A stretch of DNA of 5,803 nt from an uncultured Eubacteriales bacterium (lineage in GTDB: Bacteria > Bacillota > Clostridia > Lachnospirales > CAG-274), in NCBI GenBank assembly GCA_902497185.1, contig CABVEG010000122.1:1-5803 (forward strand), in the 5' to 3' direction. The notes beneath the pieces were generated by a model, which saw nothing but the letters and a program-made list of their open reading frames with translations, had not been told where the DNA came from and did no database searches. Shown here piece after piece: positions 1 through 5,778 of this stretch (its first letter is position 1; each line of letters starts with the position of its first letter). Made by a program: the position numbers and the translations under genes.

Positions 1-1116
1 AAGTGGGGACAGGAGGGCTTTAATTATGAGCCTGAGTATTATGACGGCTTTGGCAATGTGTACAGTGCTGCTGAAAAGGGATATATTCCTGATATGAAAA
101 GCAAATATATGTCTGTTGTTACTGTTATGGGTGCAGGGGTTTATTCTGAAACGGTTATCAATAAAGAGGGCAAAGAGGTTATTGATGATACAGATATAAA
201 GGGTGCAGCCATAAGTGATAATATGGCTGTAATTTGTAAATATGGCAGCGAGCACCTCTTTTATTTGTATAATCTTGACACGGGAGAGGAAATTCAGAGC
301 TTTGACAGTATAGACTGGGATGTAGGAGGAAATATGTATTGCTTCTTTAATAATGGAAGAGTAGGATATATGAACTCTGAATTTAAGGAAATAATACCCT
401 GCCGGTATATTAATATTCAAAGTAAATTTTATAATAACCATATTGTCCTTCAAAAGCCTGATAAAACCTTTATAATAGCAAAGTCTGACGGAAGTATAAT
501 CAAAAGCTTTAAAATCAACCTTAATAAATATGAGATATATAGAGCTATGGGCACTAATATTATATTAAGAGATAGGAAAAAGGATACAAGTGTACTTCTT
601 AAGGCATACAGCGGTAAATATATTACAGACTATAATTATACGGGATTTAACGACAATGGAGATATTATTGCAAGCAGAGGCGGAAAGGAATACCTTCTTG
701 ACAGTGATGGAAATTTAAAGGCTGATATTGACAGTATGGGCTATGATGCTGTTACTTATATTCCGTCAGCAGGCTTTTATAGGGTCAACAATATAGATAA
801 AAGTAATTGGAGCAATGTTGTGCCTTATGATATTATGGATGTTAAGGGCAATATTATACGAAAAGGCATCACAAGCTATGACATAGAATCTGACGGCTAT
901 GGTATGACATTGTATAAATCTGCACCTAAGCAGCTTACCGTGTTTGACAGCTATGGTAAGGATATTGGAGTTATAAATACAAAAGATAATATTGTTGATT
1001 ATAACTATTGGTTTGTCAATGGACTTGTTTTTGTAAGATGTGAAAAGTCTGAAAATGAGAGCTATAGTGAGTACTACACTCCATGGGGAGAAAGGGCTGC
1101 TGCTAATTGCTCATAA
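1..1116 (+). CDS. WG-repeat-like beta-rich protein, 3' part only (5' end outside window)
   Basis: The frame is open from base 1, so the gene begins outside the window; the GTG at 58 is only the first start-like codon in the visible part. 371 residues are visible, ending in TAA at 1114-1116. The protein is rich in short strand-turn-strand units with D/N-G turns. One unit at visible residues 119-139 (GRVGYMNSEFKEIIPCRYIN) resembles the WG repeat pattern G-x-W/V-G-Y-(I/M)-x-x-x-x-K-x-(V/I)-I-P-x-x-Y. Other units (DSDGNLKADID, DVKGNIIRKG) are looser, as expected of a beta-propeller-like or WG-repeat surface protein. No catalytic motif or membrane segment is visible in this part; a signal peptide or anchor, if any, would lie upstream. 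Codon use matches the neighbours. It converges on the PHP phosphatase gene and shares its terminator. The coding call is firm; the family call is tentative and no function is assigned. Confidence 0.8.
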   Translation, partial: KWGQEGFNYEPEYYDGFGNVYSAAEKGYIPDMKSKYMSVVTVMGAGVYSETVINKEGKEVIDDTDIKGAAISDNMAVICKYGSEHLFYLYNLDTGEEIQSFDSIDWDVGGNMYCFFNNGRVGYMNSEFKEIIPCRYINIQSKFYNNHIVLQKPDKTFIIAKSDGSIIKSFKINLNKYEIYRAMGTNIILRDRKKDTSVLLKAYSGKYITDYNYTGFNDNGDIIASRGGKEYLLDSDGNLKADIDSMGYDAVTYIPSAGFYRVNNIDKSNWSNVVPYDIMDVKGNIIRKGITSYDIESDGYGMTLYKSAPKQLTVFDSYGKDIGVINTKDNIVDYNYWFVNGLVFVRCEKSENESYSEYYTPWGERAAANCS

Positions 1117-1130
1117 AGCATAGTATATAT

Positions 1131-1167
1131 AAAAAAAAGGCGGTTGGTGAAACCGCCTTAAATTTTT
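1131..1167. terminator. Bidirectional intrinsic terminator between convergent genes
   Basis: A perfect 9-bp stem pairs AAGGCGGTT (1137-1145) with AACCGCCTT (1151-1159) around a 5-nt loop. On the minus strand it is followed by a run of eight T (complement of 1131-1138), which makes a strong terminator for the phosphatase gene. On the plus strand the tail is TTAAATTTTT, weaker but usable for the WG-repeat-like gene that ends at 1116. The phosphatase stop codon (1166-1168) is only a few bases from the stem. Confidence 0.88.
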
Positions 1168-1966
1168 AAATTTTCACAAACTCAGCCCTTTGCCCTCTAA
1201 ACACACTTACATACTTAAAGCCTGCCTCTTTTATAAGACTATAGGCATAGTCAATATGGTCGGCAGCATCCTCAGGCTTATGGCTGTCTGACCCTGCCGT
1301 AATTATTTCACCTCCAAGCTCCCTATATCGTTTAAGGATAGTAAGGGAAGGGTATGTACAATTTATACCGTATCTAAAGCCTGATGTATTTACTTCAATT
1401 CCCTTGTTCTTTTCAATAAGGCTCTTAAGGCAGGCATCTATTAAGTCTGAGTAATCCTTATATTCAAGGCTGTTATCCTCATACATACCGTAACGGCTTA
1501 TATAGTCAATATGACCGTATACATTAAATTTAGGGCAAGCCTCAATGTTTTTTAGTATTTCCTCAAAATATATAGTATAAGCCTCTTTTTTTGTTTTGTT
1601 TCCAAAATACTCTTTTTGGTCAAAATACAGGTCAAGGGTTCTTGTGGCATGAGATGAACCGATAATAAAATCAAAGTCATATTTATCTGTAAATTTGTTT
1701 ATGGTATCAGCCCACTTATTTTCAAGACCTATTTCAACGCCAAATGTAATTTTTATTTTGTCCTTATATTTTTCTCTTAAATTGTTAAAATAAGGTATAT
1801 AATCAGTGTAATCAGGCACAGGATAATACTTTGTGTCAAAATCCACATGGTCTGTAATTGCAATTTCACTCATTCTCTTATTTATTGCGGCATTGATCAT
1901 ATCCTCCATAGGTGCCTCACTGTCTATGGAAAAGTTAGTGTGCATATGATAATCAGCTAGAAACAT
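1166..1966 (-). CDS. PHP-domain histidinol-phosphatase, HisJ/HisK family
   Basis: This 266-residue protein has the full set of PHP metal-binding motifs, as in HisJ/HisK histidinol-phosphatases, which hydrolyse L-histidinol phosphate to histidinol in the cytoplasm using a trinuclear metal centre. Visible motifs are DYHMHTNFSID (H7, H9), ITDHVDF (H40), GVEIGLE (E78), GSSHAT (H106), GHIDYISRYG (H152), EVNTSG (E191) and GSDSHKPED (D227, H229). The length matches the family (about 260-280), so the gene looks intact. The ATG at 1964-1966 is preceded by GGAGG (complement of 1974-1978) with 7 nt spacing. No other his gene lies in the window, so it is an orphan copy with its own promoter. In Firmicutes the pathway enzyme is often encoded apart from the his operon, but related PHP proteins can act on other phosphate esters, so the substrate is inferred. 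I give no symbol because hisJ and hisK are both used. Confidence 0.9.
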   Translation of the reverse strand: MFLADYHMHTNFSIDSEAPMEDMINAAINKRMSEIAITDHVDFDTKYYPVPDYTDYIPYFNNLREKYKDKIKITFGVEIGLENKWADTINKFTDKYDFDFIIGSSHATRTLDLYFDQKEYFGNKTKKEAYTIYFEEILKNIEACPKFNVYGHIDYISRYGMYEDNSLEYKDYSDLIDACLKSLIEKNKGIEVNTSGFRYGINCTYPSLTILKRYRELGGEIITAGSDSHKPEDAADHIDYAYSLIKEAGFKYVSVFRGQRAEFVKI

Positions 1967-1997
1967 AATATAACCTCCACTTATTTAATTACATTTG

Positions 1998-2026
1998 ATA
2001 GTACCACTATAATGAACATATGTCAA
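1998..2026 (-). promoter_or_regulatory. Predicted sigma-A promoter of the PHP phosphatase gene
   Basis: Read on the minus strand, a perfect -35 TTGACA (complement of 2021-2026) is followed by a 17-nt spacer and a -10 TACTAT (complement of 1998-2003; 4 of 6 matches). TGG immediately before the -10 gives an extended -10 element. Transcription would start near 1991, leaving a leader of about 25 nt that contains the ribosome binding site. This is a sequence-based prediction. Confidence 0.7.
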
Positions 2027-2101
2027 TTGAGAAAATGAAAAATATAGGTTAAATAATTTTTAGAAATATTAAGAACAGGCAAAATTTGTGTAATATATTA
2101 C

Positions 2102-2130
2102 TTGATTTTGTCGCTTTCATTTGATAATAT
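2102..2130 (+). promoter_or_regulatory. Predicted promoter of the Na+/phosphate cotransporter gene
   Basis: TTGATT (2102-2107) and TAATAT (2125-2130) are separated by 17 nt, giving a plausible sigma-A promoter 43 bp before the start codon. The surroundings are very AT-rich and other -10-like strings exist (TATAGT at 2130-2135, TATAAA at 2136-2141), but they lack a well-placed -35. I see no clear phosphate-regulon (PhoP/PhoB) direct-repeat box, so phosphate control is not supported by the visible sequence. Confidence 0.45.
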
Positions 2131-2156
2131 ATAGTTATAAATTATAAAAGCTTCGC

Positions 2157-2162
2157 AGGAGG
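2157..2162 (+). promoter_or_regulatory. Ribosome binding site of the Na+/phosphate cotransporter
   Basis: AGGAGG is a full Shine-Dalgarno match, 10 nt before the ATG at 2173. It fixes the start codon; no other in-frame start close by has a comparable site. Confidence 0.85.
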
Positions 2163-2172
2163 AAATATTTTT

Positions 2173-3822
2173 ATGGATTGGGCTACTATTATTATAGGTT
2201 TTTGCGGCGGTCTGGGTCTTTTTTTGTATGGTATGGATATTATGGCATCGGGACTCCAGAAGGCGGCAGGCAATAAGCTGAAAAGTATTCTCAGCGTTCT
2301 TACCAAAAACAGATTTCTTGGTGTCTGTCTTGGCGCTGCCGTTACTGTTGTAATACAAAGTTCGTCTGCCACTACGGTAATGGTTGTGGGCTTTGTTAAC
2401 GCATCTCTTATGAATCTTAAACAGGCTGTAGGCGTTATAATGGGTGCAAACATTGGTACCACAGTAACAGGTTGGCTTGTTTCTTCAGCTGAATGGGCAA
2501 AATTTTTAAAGCCTGAAACATTAGCTCCTATTGCTGTATTTATAGGTGCTGCAATGATTCTTTTTTCAAAGAAATCAACTGTTACTCAGATTGGACAAAT
2601 TGTAGTAGGCTTTGGTATGCTTTTCATAGGTATTACAATGATGAGTGACGGTGTTGAGCCTTTAAAATCTTCCCCTGTTTTTGTAACTGCTTTTAAGGAG
2701 TTTGGTAAAAATCCTGTGCTTGGTGTAATTGTTGGTGCAGTCGTTACAGGTATTATACAAAGCTCCTCTGCATCTGTGGGTATTCTCCAGTCTCTTGCTT
2801 TGACAGGCATTGTAGGCTGGAATTCTGCCGTATATATTATTATGGGTCAGAACATAGGTACCTGTGCCACTGCTCTTTTGTCAAGTCTTGGTGCAAGCAA
2901 GAATGCAAAGGGTGTAGCTTATATTCATTTAATGTTTAATGTTATAGGCAGTATTTTATTCAGTATTATTGCTGTTATATTCTTTGCCTTTAATCCTGAT
3001 TTAGGTAATTCCCCTATTGGTATGGTTGGCATAAGTGCCGTTCATACTGCATTTAATATTGCAAATACTATAGTTATGTTTCCTTTTGCAGGTCTTCTTG
3101 TTAAGGCTGCCGAATTTCTTTGCAAAAGTACAAAAACATCTGATGATGAGGGAGCTCTTGTGCATCTTGACGACAGAATCCTGGGAACTCCAAGTATAGC
3201 AATGGAAAGCTGTGTTAAGGAAATAGTAAGACTTGGAAATACTGCTCTTAAAAATCTTGAGTTATCCTGTGATGTAATTCTTAGAAAGGGCAGCAAAGAG
3301 AATATTGAAAAAGTTCTTTCAAGAGAAAAGAAGATTGATGAGCTGACAAGCGCAATTACAAAGTTTATGGTAAAGCTTACCAATTCAGATATTACAACTA
3401 AAGAAAATGCTTATGTTACAAGTCTTTTCCATGCCGTACACGACTTGGAAAGAATAGGCGACCATTGTGAAAATATGGCTGAATTTACTCAGTCTATGAT
3501 TGATGATGATTTGGAATTTTCCGATTTGGCAAAGGACGAGCTTTCCGAAATGTTTCAGGAAACTCAAAAATGTGTACGCAATTCTATTATAGCATTAGAA
3601 GATAATGATATAGACTTTGCTGAAAAGGTTATTAAAGAGGAAGAAAGGGTAGACAACCTTGAGAAAAATCTTCGTCAAAAGCATATTGAAAGATTGAAGG
3701 ACAATCTTTGCAGTCCTTTGGTTGGTGTTATATTCCTTGATGTTTTAACCAATATGGAAAGAGTGTCTGACCTTGCTCTTAATGTTGCCCAGGTTGTTAT
3801 TAAGAATAATATGAATAAATAA
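2173..3822 (+). CDS. Na+/phosphate cotransporter family protein with C-terminal PhoU-like domain
   Basis: This 549-residue membrane protein is predicted to bring phosphate into the cell with sodium. Residues 1-315 carry two Na/Pi-cotransporter repeats, each with the QSSSA signature: GAAVTVVIQSSSATTVM (Q62-A66) and GAVVTGIIQSSSASVGI (Q196-A200). Each is followed by a related glycine-rich segment, MGANIGTTVTG (90-100) and MGQNIGTCATA (224-234). About eight or nine hydrophobic segments or re-entrant loops lie between residues 4 and 313. Residues 341-545 form a soluble helical PhoU-like domain with two E/D-rich signatures, DLERIGDHCENMAE (424-437) and NMERVSDLALNVAQ (527-540). This is the usual two-part architecture and length of bacterial NptA/YjbB-type transporters, so the gene looks complete. 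It is a single-gene transcription unit, divergent from the phosphatase and convergent with the acetyltransferase. Some family members may export phosphate or have other partners, so direction and regulation are inferred. Confidence 0.93.
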   Translation: MDWATIIIGFCGGLGLFLYGMDIMASGLQKAAGNKLKSILSVLTKNRFLGVCLGAAVTVVIQSSSATTVMVVGFVNASLMNLKQAVGVIMGANIGTTVTGWLVSSAEWAKFLKPETLAPIAVFIGAAMILFSKKSTVTQIGQIVVGFGMLFIGITMMSDGVEPLKSSPVFVTAFKEFGKNPVLGVIVGAVVTGIIQSSSASVGILQSLALTGIVGWNSAVYIIMGQNIGTCATALLSSLGASKNAKGVAYIHLMFNVIGSILFSIIAVIFFAFNPDLGNSPIGMVGISAVHTAFNIANTIVMFPFAGLLVKAAEFLCKSTKTSDDEGALVHLDDRILGTPSIAMESCVKEIVRLGNTALKNLELSCDVILRKGSKENIEKVLSREKKIDELTSAITKFMVKLTNSDITTKENAYVTSLFHAVHDLERIGDHCENMAEFTQSMIDDDLEFSDLAKDELSEMFQETQKCVRNSIIALEDNDIDFAEKVIKEEERVDNLEKNLRQKHIERLKDNLCSPLVGVIFLDVLTNMERVSDLALNVAQVVIKNNMNK

Positions 3823-3828
3823 AATAAA

Positions 3829-3864
3829 AAATGAGTTCTTGAAAATTTAATCAGGAACTCATTT
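3829..3864. terminator. Bidirectional intrinsic terminator between cotransporter and acetyltransferase
   Basis: A 14-bp stem pairs AAATGAGTTCTTGA (3829-3842) with TCAGGAACTCATTT (3851-3864), with one G-U pair on the plus-strand RNA and an 8-nt loop. The minus-strand product ends in TTTTTTATTTTATTTA, a strong T-rich tail for the acetyltransferase transcript, whose stop codon (3868-3870) is 3 nt away. On the plus strand the tail is short (ATTTCTGCT), so termination of the cotransporter transcript may be less efficient. Confidence 0.88.
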
Positions 3865-3867
3865 CTG

Positions 3868-4464
3868 CTATTTGGAATAATATTCGTCTTTTTGTGCCTG
3901 CCAGTATTCCCTATCTTTTTCAGTTATTTTTCTGATTACCTTACAGGGGTTGCCTGCTGCTACAACATCAGAGGGAATATCTTTTGTAACAACGGAGCCT
4001 GAACCGATAACAACATTGTTTCCTATGTTAATGCCGGGATTTATAACAACGCTTCCACCTATCCACACATCATTGCCTATTGTGACAGGCTTACCGTATT
4101 CCAGCTGTGAGCTGCGAATTTCCGCATCAATGGGATGTCCTGCCGTATAAATACATACTCTTGGACCAAGCATAACATTATTTCCTATAATGATTTTGTT
4201 TACGTCTAAAAAAAGACAGTCAAAATTTGCATAAAAATTATTGCCTATGTATATATTTGTGCCATATTCGCAGCGGAAGGGCGGTTCAATATAGCAGTTC
4301 TTATCTACTGAGCCAAAAAGCTCTTTAAGTATATCAGCTCTTTCCAAGTAATCCTCTGTGGCATTAAATTTCTTTATAAGCCTTTGGGGCTTAATATGAG
4401 CCATTTCAAGCTCTTTATCAACCCTGTACAGCTTACCACTTAACATTCTTTCTTTTTCTGTCAT
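3868..4464 (-). CDS. Sugar O-acetyltransferase, maltose/galactoside (Maa/LacA/NodL) type
   Basis: This 198-residue protein is of the hexapeptide-repeat (left-handed beta-helix) acetyltransferase family, which moves an acetyl group from acetyl-CoA to a sugar hydroxyl in the cytoplasm, usually as a trimer. Residues 4-55 (ERMLSGKLYRVDKELEMAH) match the N-terminal Mac domain of maltose acetyltransferases. From about 58 onward come the hexapeptide turns, for example IYIGNN, IIIGNNVMLGPRV, VTIGNDVWIGGSVVI, INIGNNVVIGSGSVV. The catalytic histidine is H110 in YTAGHPID, and the C-terminal AAGNPCKVIRKI is typical of the family. Length is close to the usual 180-200. The ATG at 4462-4464 follows AAGGAG by 5 nt. 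It is downstream of metK on the same strand, 60 bp away, but an intrinsic terminator lies between them. The true acceptor sugar cannot be read from the sequence. Confidence 0.92.
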   Translation of the reverse strand: MTEKERMLSGKLYRVDKELEMAHIKPQRLIKKFNATEDYLERADILKELFGSVDKNCYIEPPFRCEYGTNIYIGNNFYANFDCLFLDVNKIIIGNNVMLGPRVCIYTAGHPIDAEIRSSQLEYGKPVTIGNDVWIGGSVVINPGINIGNNVVIGSGSVVTKDIPSDVVAAGNPCKVIRKITEKDREYWQAQKDEYYSK

Positions 4465-4490
4465 AGCCTCTCCTTAATAGCCTCTCCTTA
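4463..4490 (-). repeat. Tandem duplication of a 14-bp segment carrying the ribosome binding site
   Basis: On the minus strand TAAGGAGAGGCTAT occurs twice, back to back and without mismatch (complement of 4477-4490 and 4463-4476). The copy nearer the gene supplies the Shine-Dalgarno AAGGAG (complement of 4470-4475), and its last two bases form the AT of the start codon. The farther copy presents a second AAGGAG 14 nt upstream, but it is followed by ATT, out of frame with the gene. Confidence 0.9.
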
Positions 4491-4491
4491 T

Positions 4492-4520
4492 AAAAAGGGG
4501 AGCATTTAATATGCCCCCTT
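4492..4520 (-). terminator. Intrinsic terminator downstream of metK
   Basis: On the minus strand AAGGGGGCAT (complement of 4511-4520) pairs with ATGCTCCCCTT (complement of 4495-4505) with a single bulged T and a 5-nt loop. It is followed by a T run (complement of 4492-4496). It starts 4 nt after the metK stop codon and ends just before the duplicated ribosome binding site of the acetyltransferase. It should reduce metK readthrough into the acetyltransferase gene. Confidence 0.82.
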
Positions 4521-4523
4521 AAA

Positions 4524-4550
4524 ATTATAATGCTTTTTTAAATACGTCAA
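4524..4550 (-). promoter_or_regulatory. Possible promoter for the acetyltransferase overlapping the metK 3' end
   Basis: On the minus strand, TTGACG (complement of 4545-4550; 5 of 6 matches) and a perfect TATAAT (complement of 4524-4529) are separated by 15 nt, shorter than the ideal 17. The -10 spans the metK stop codon. Transcription would begin around 4517, inside the 5' arm of the terminator hairpin. It is the only reasonable promoter I see between metK and the acetyltransferase, but the short spacer and the coding location make it uncertain. Confidence 0.35.
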
Positions 4551-5697
4551 CCTTGTCTGTTTTCTCCCAAGGTACATTAATGTCTGATCTTCCAAAGTGA
4601 CCGTAAGCCGCAGTCTGCTTGTAAATAGGACGTCTTAAATCAAAGTTCTTAATTATGGCAGCAGGTCTTAAATCAAAGTTTTTGTTAATGATTTCAACGA
4701 TTTTCTCGTCTGAAATTTTGCCTGTGCCGTAAGTATTTACAAGTATGGAAAGAGGCTTTGCAACGCCTATGGCATAAGCAAGCTGAATTTCACACTTTTT
4801 AGCAATACCGCTTGCAACAATATTTTTTGCAACATATCTTGCCGCATAAGCTGCTGAACGGTCAACCTTTGTTGGATCCTTGCCGCTGAAAGCACCGCCG
4901 CCGTGGCTTGCATAACCGCCGTAGGTATCAACAATTATCTTTCTGCCTGTTAAGCCACAGTCACCCTGTGGACCGCCTATTACAAATCTGCCTGTTGGGT
5001 TAATGTAGTACTTAGTATTTTCATCAAGTAATTCAGCAGGCAATACGGCTTTAATTACCTTTTCAATAATATCCTTTTCAATTTGGCTGTGTTCGATTTC
5101 AGGTGCGTGCTGTGATGAAATAACAACACTATCAATTCTTACAACCTTGTCATCGTCATACTCAACTGTTACCTGACTTTTGCCGTCAGGTCTTAAATAG
5201 TCAAGAGTACCGTTCTTTCTTACCTCGCTAAGCTTTTTTGTAAGCTTATGTGCATAGTAAATAGGAGCAGGCATATAGTCCTCTGTTTCATCACAGGCAA
5301 AGCCAAACATCATACCCTGATCACCTGCACCTGTATCATTGGCATCAGCCTCACCATCTCTTGCCTCAAGAGATGAATTAACACCCTGTGCAATGTCAGG
5401 GCTTTGTCCCTTTAAGGATGTAAGAACAGAGCAGCTGTCACAGTCAAAGCCGTACTTAGCTCTGTCATAGCCTATTTCTCTAACGGTTTCTCTTGCAATT
5501 TCATCAATATCAACATAGCAGTTAGTAGTAACCTCACCTGCTATCATAATTAAGCCTGTGGAAGTCATAGTTTCGCAGGCAACTCTTGCCATAGGGTCTT
5601 TTGCAATAATGGCATCAAGTATTGCGTCTGAAATCTGGTCACAGATTTTATCGGGATGTCCCTCTGTAACAGATTCGGAAGTAAAAAATCTCTTCAT
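4525..5697 (-). CDS. metK: S-adenosylmethionine synthetase (methionine adenosyltransferase)
   Basis: This 390-residue cytoplasmic enzyme makes S-adenosylmethionine from methionine and ATP, releasing phosphate and pyrophosphate. Conserved motifs are all present: FTSESVTEGHPDKICDQISD (4-24, with H14 and D16), GEVTT (54-58), GAGDQGMMFGFA (123-134, the methionine/ATP loop), NPTGRFVIGGPQGDCGLTGR (233-252), the glycine-rich phosphate loop GGGAFSGKDPTKVDRSAAY (266-284) and the C-terminal YGHFGR (365-370). Length is typical (380-400). I place the start at the ATG complementary to 5695-5697: AAAGGAG (complement of 5706-5712) lies 8 nt before it and MKRFFTSESVTEGHPDK is the usual N-terminus. A longer reading frame from 5715 would add six residues (MKGELL) encoded by the ribosome binding site itself. 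The gene is preceded by a terminator and SAM-I riboswitch remnant, indicating feedback control by its product. Confidence 0.97.
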   Translation of the reverse strand: MKRFFTSESVTEGHPDKICDQISDAILDAIIAKDPMARVACETMTSTGLIMIAGEVTTNCYVDIDEIARETVREIGYDRAKYGFDCDSCSVLTSLKGQSPDIAQGVNSSLEARDGEADANDTGAGDQGMMFGFACDETEDYMPAPIYYAHKLTKKLSEVRKNGTLDYLRPDGKSQVTVEYDDDKVVRIDSVVISSQHAPEIEHSQIEKDIIEKVIKAVLPAELLDENTKYYINPTGRFVIGGPQGDCGLTGRKIIVDTYGGYASHGGGAFSGKDPTKVDRSAAYAARYVAKNIVASGIAKKCEIQLAYAIGVAKPLSILVNTYGTGKISDEKIVEIINKNFDLRPAAIIKNFDLRRPIYKQTAAYGHFGRSDINVPWEKTDKVDVFKKAL

Positions 5698-5705
5698 TAA
5701 TAATT

Positions 5706-5712
5706 CTCCTTT
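5706..5712 (-). promoter_or_regulatory. metK: Ribosome binding site that decides the metK start
   Basis: On the minus strand AAAGGAG lies 8 nt before the ATG complementary to 5695-5697. An upstream in-frame ATG (complement of 5713-5715) directly abuts this site and has no comparable Shine-Dalgarno of its own, so the downstream start is preferred. Confidence 0.85.
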
Positions 5713-5743
5713 CATTTTATACAGCTTATCTTAAACAGGGCAT

Positions 5744-5769
5744 AAAAAAAGCCCCTCTTATTTGGGCTT
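5744..5769 (-). terminator. Intrinsic terminator in the metK leader (riboswitch expression platform)
   Basis: On the minus strand AAGCCC (complement of 5764-5769) pairs with GGGCTT (complement of 5749-5754) across a 9-nt loop, followed by a run of seven T (complement of 5744-5750). It sits 46 nt before the metK start and immediately after the putative SAM-I aptamer tail, the place expected for transcription attenuation. It could instead end an upstream gene, but the aptamer-like sequence just before it argues against that. Confidence 0.8.
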
Positions 5770-5778
5770 ATTCTAAAA

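Noticed and set aside
58..60. GTG as the start of the first gene.
   Set aside because: The same frame is open back to base 1 with sensible protein sequence (KWGQEGF...), and no ribosome binding site precedes 58, so the gene is partial at the left edge.
2017..2024. Palindrome ACATATGT overlapping the phosphatase -35 as a possible operator.
   Set aside because: Only 8 bp and the flanks do not continue the symmetry; this is expected by chance in AT-rich DNA.
1967..2172. A small gene or RNA in the divergent intergenic region.
   Set aside because: Apart from the two promoters and two ribosome binding sites I see no open frame with a start signal and no stable hairpin.
2098..3567. Several minus-strand open frames of 60-113 codons under the cotransporter gene.
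   Set aside because: They are antisense shadows of a clearly coding gene, with no family motifs and no well-placed ribosome binding sites.
3950..4150. Plus-strand 66-codon open frame opposite the acetyltransferase.
   Set aside because: Antisense to the conserved hexapeptide-repeat coding region; proline/threonine-rich composition is what a reversed hexapeptide gene gives.
4633..4680. 15-bp direct repeat TCTTAAATCAAAGTT (4633-4647 and 4666-4680) inside metK.
   Set aside because: It encodes the two NFDLR segments 11 codons apart. MetK proteins normally have two similar FDLRP / LDLRRP motifs here, so it is explained by protein conservation plus biased codon use.
5713..5715. Upstream ATG giving a six-residue longer MetK.
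   Set aside because: The extra codons contain the ribosome binding site of the downstream ATG, and the shorter protein begins with the normal family N-terminus.
5716..5743. TATAAA-like -10 just upstream of the metK ribosome binding site.
   Set aside because: Transcription would start at or after the ribosome binding site and no -35 lies at the right distance; the riboswitch leader implies an upstream promoter outside the window.
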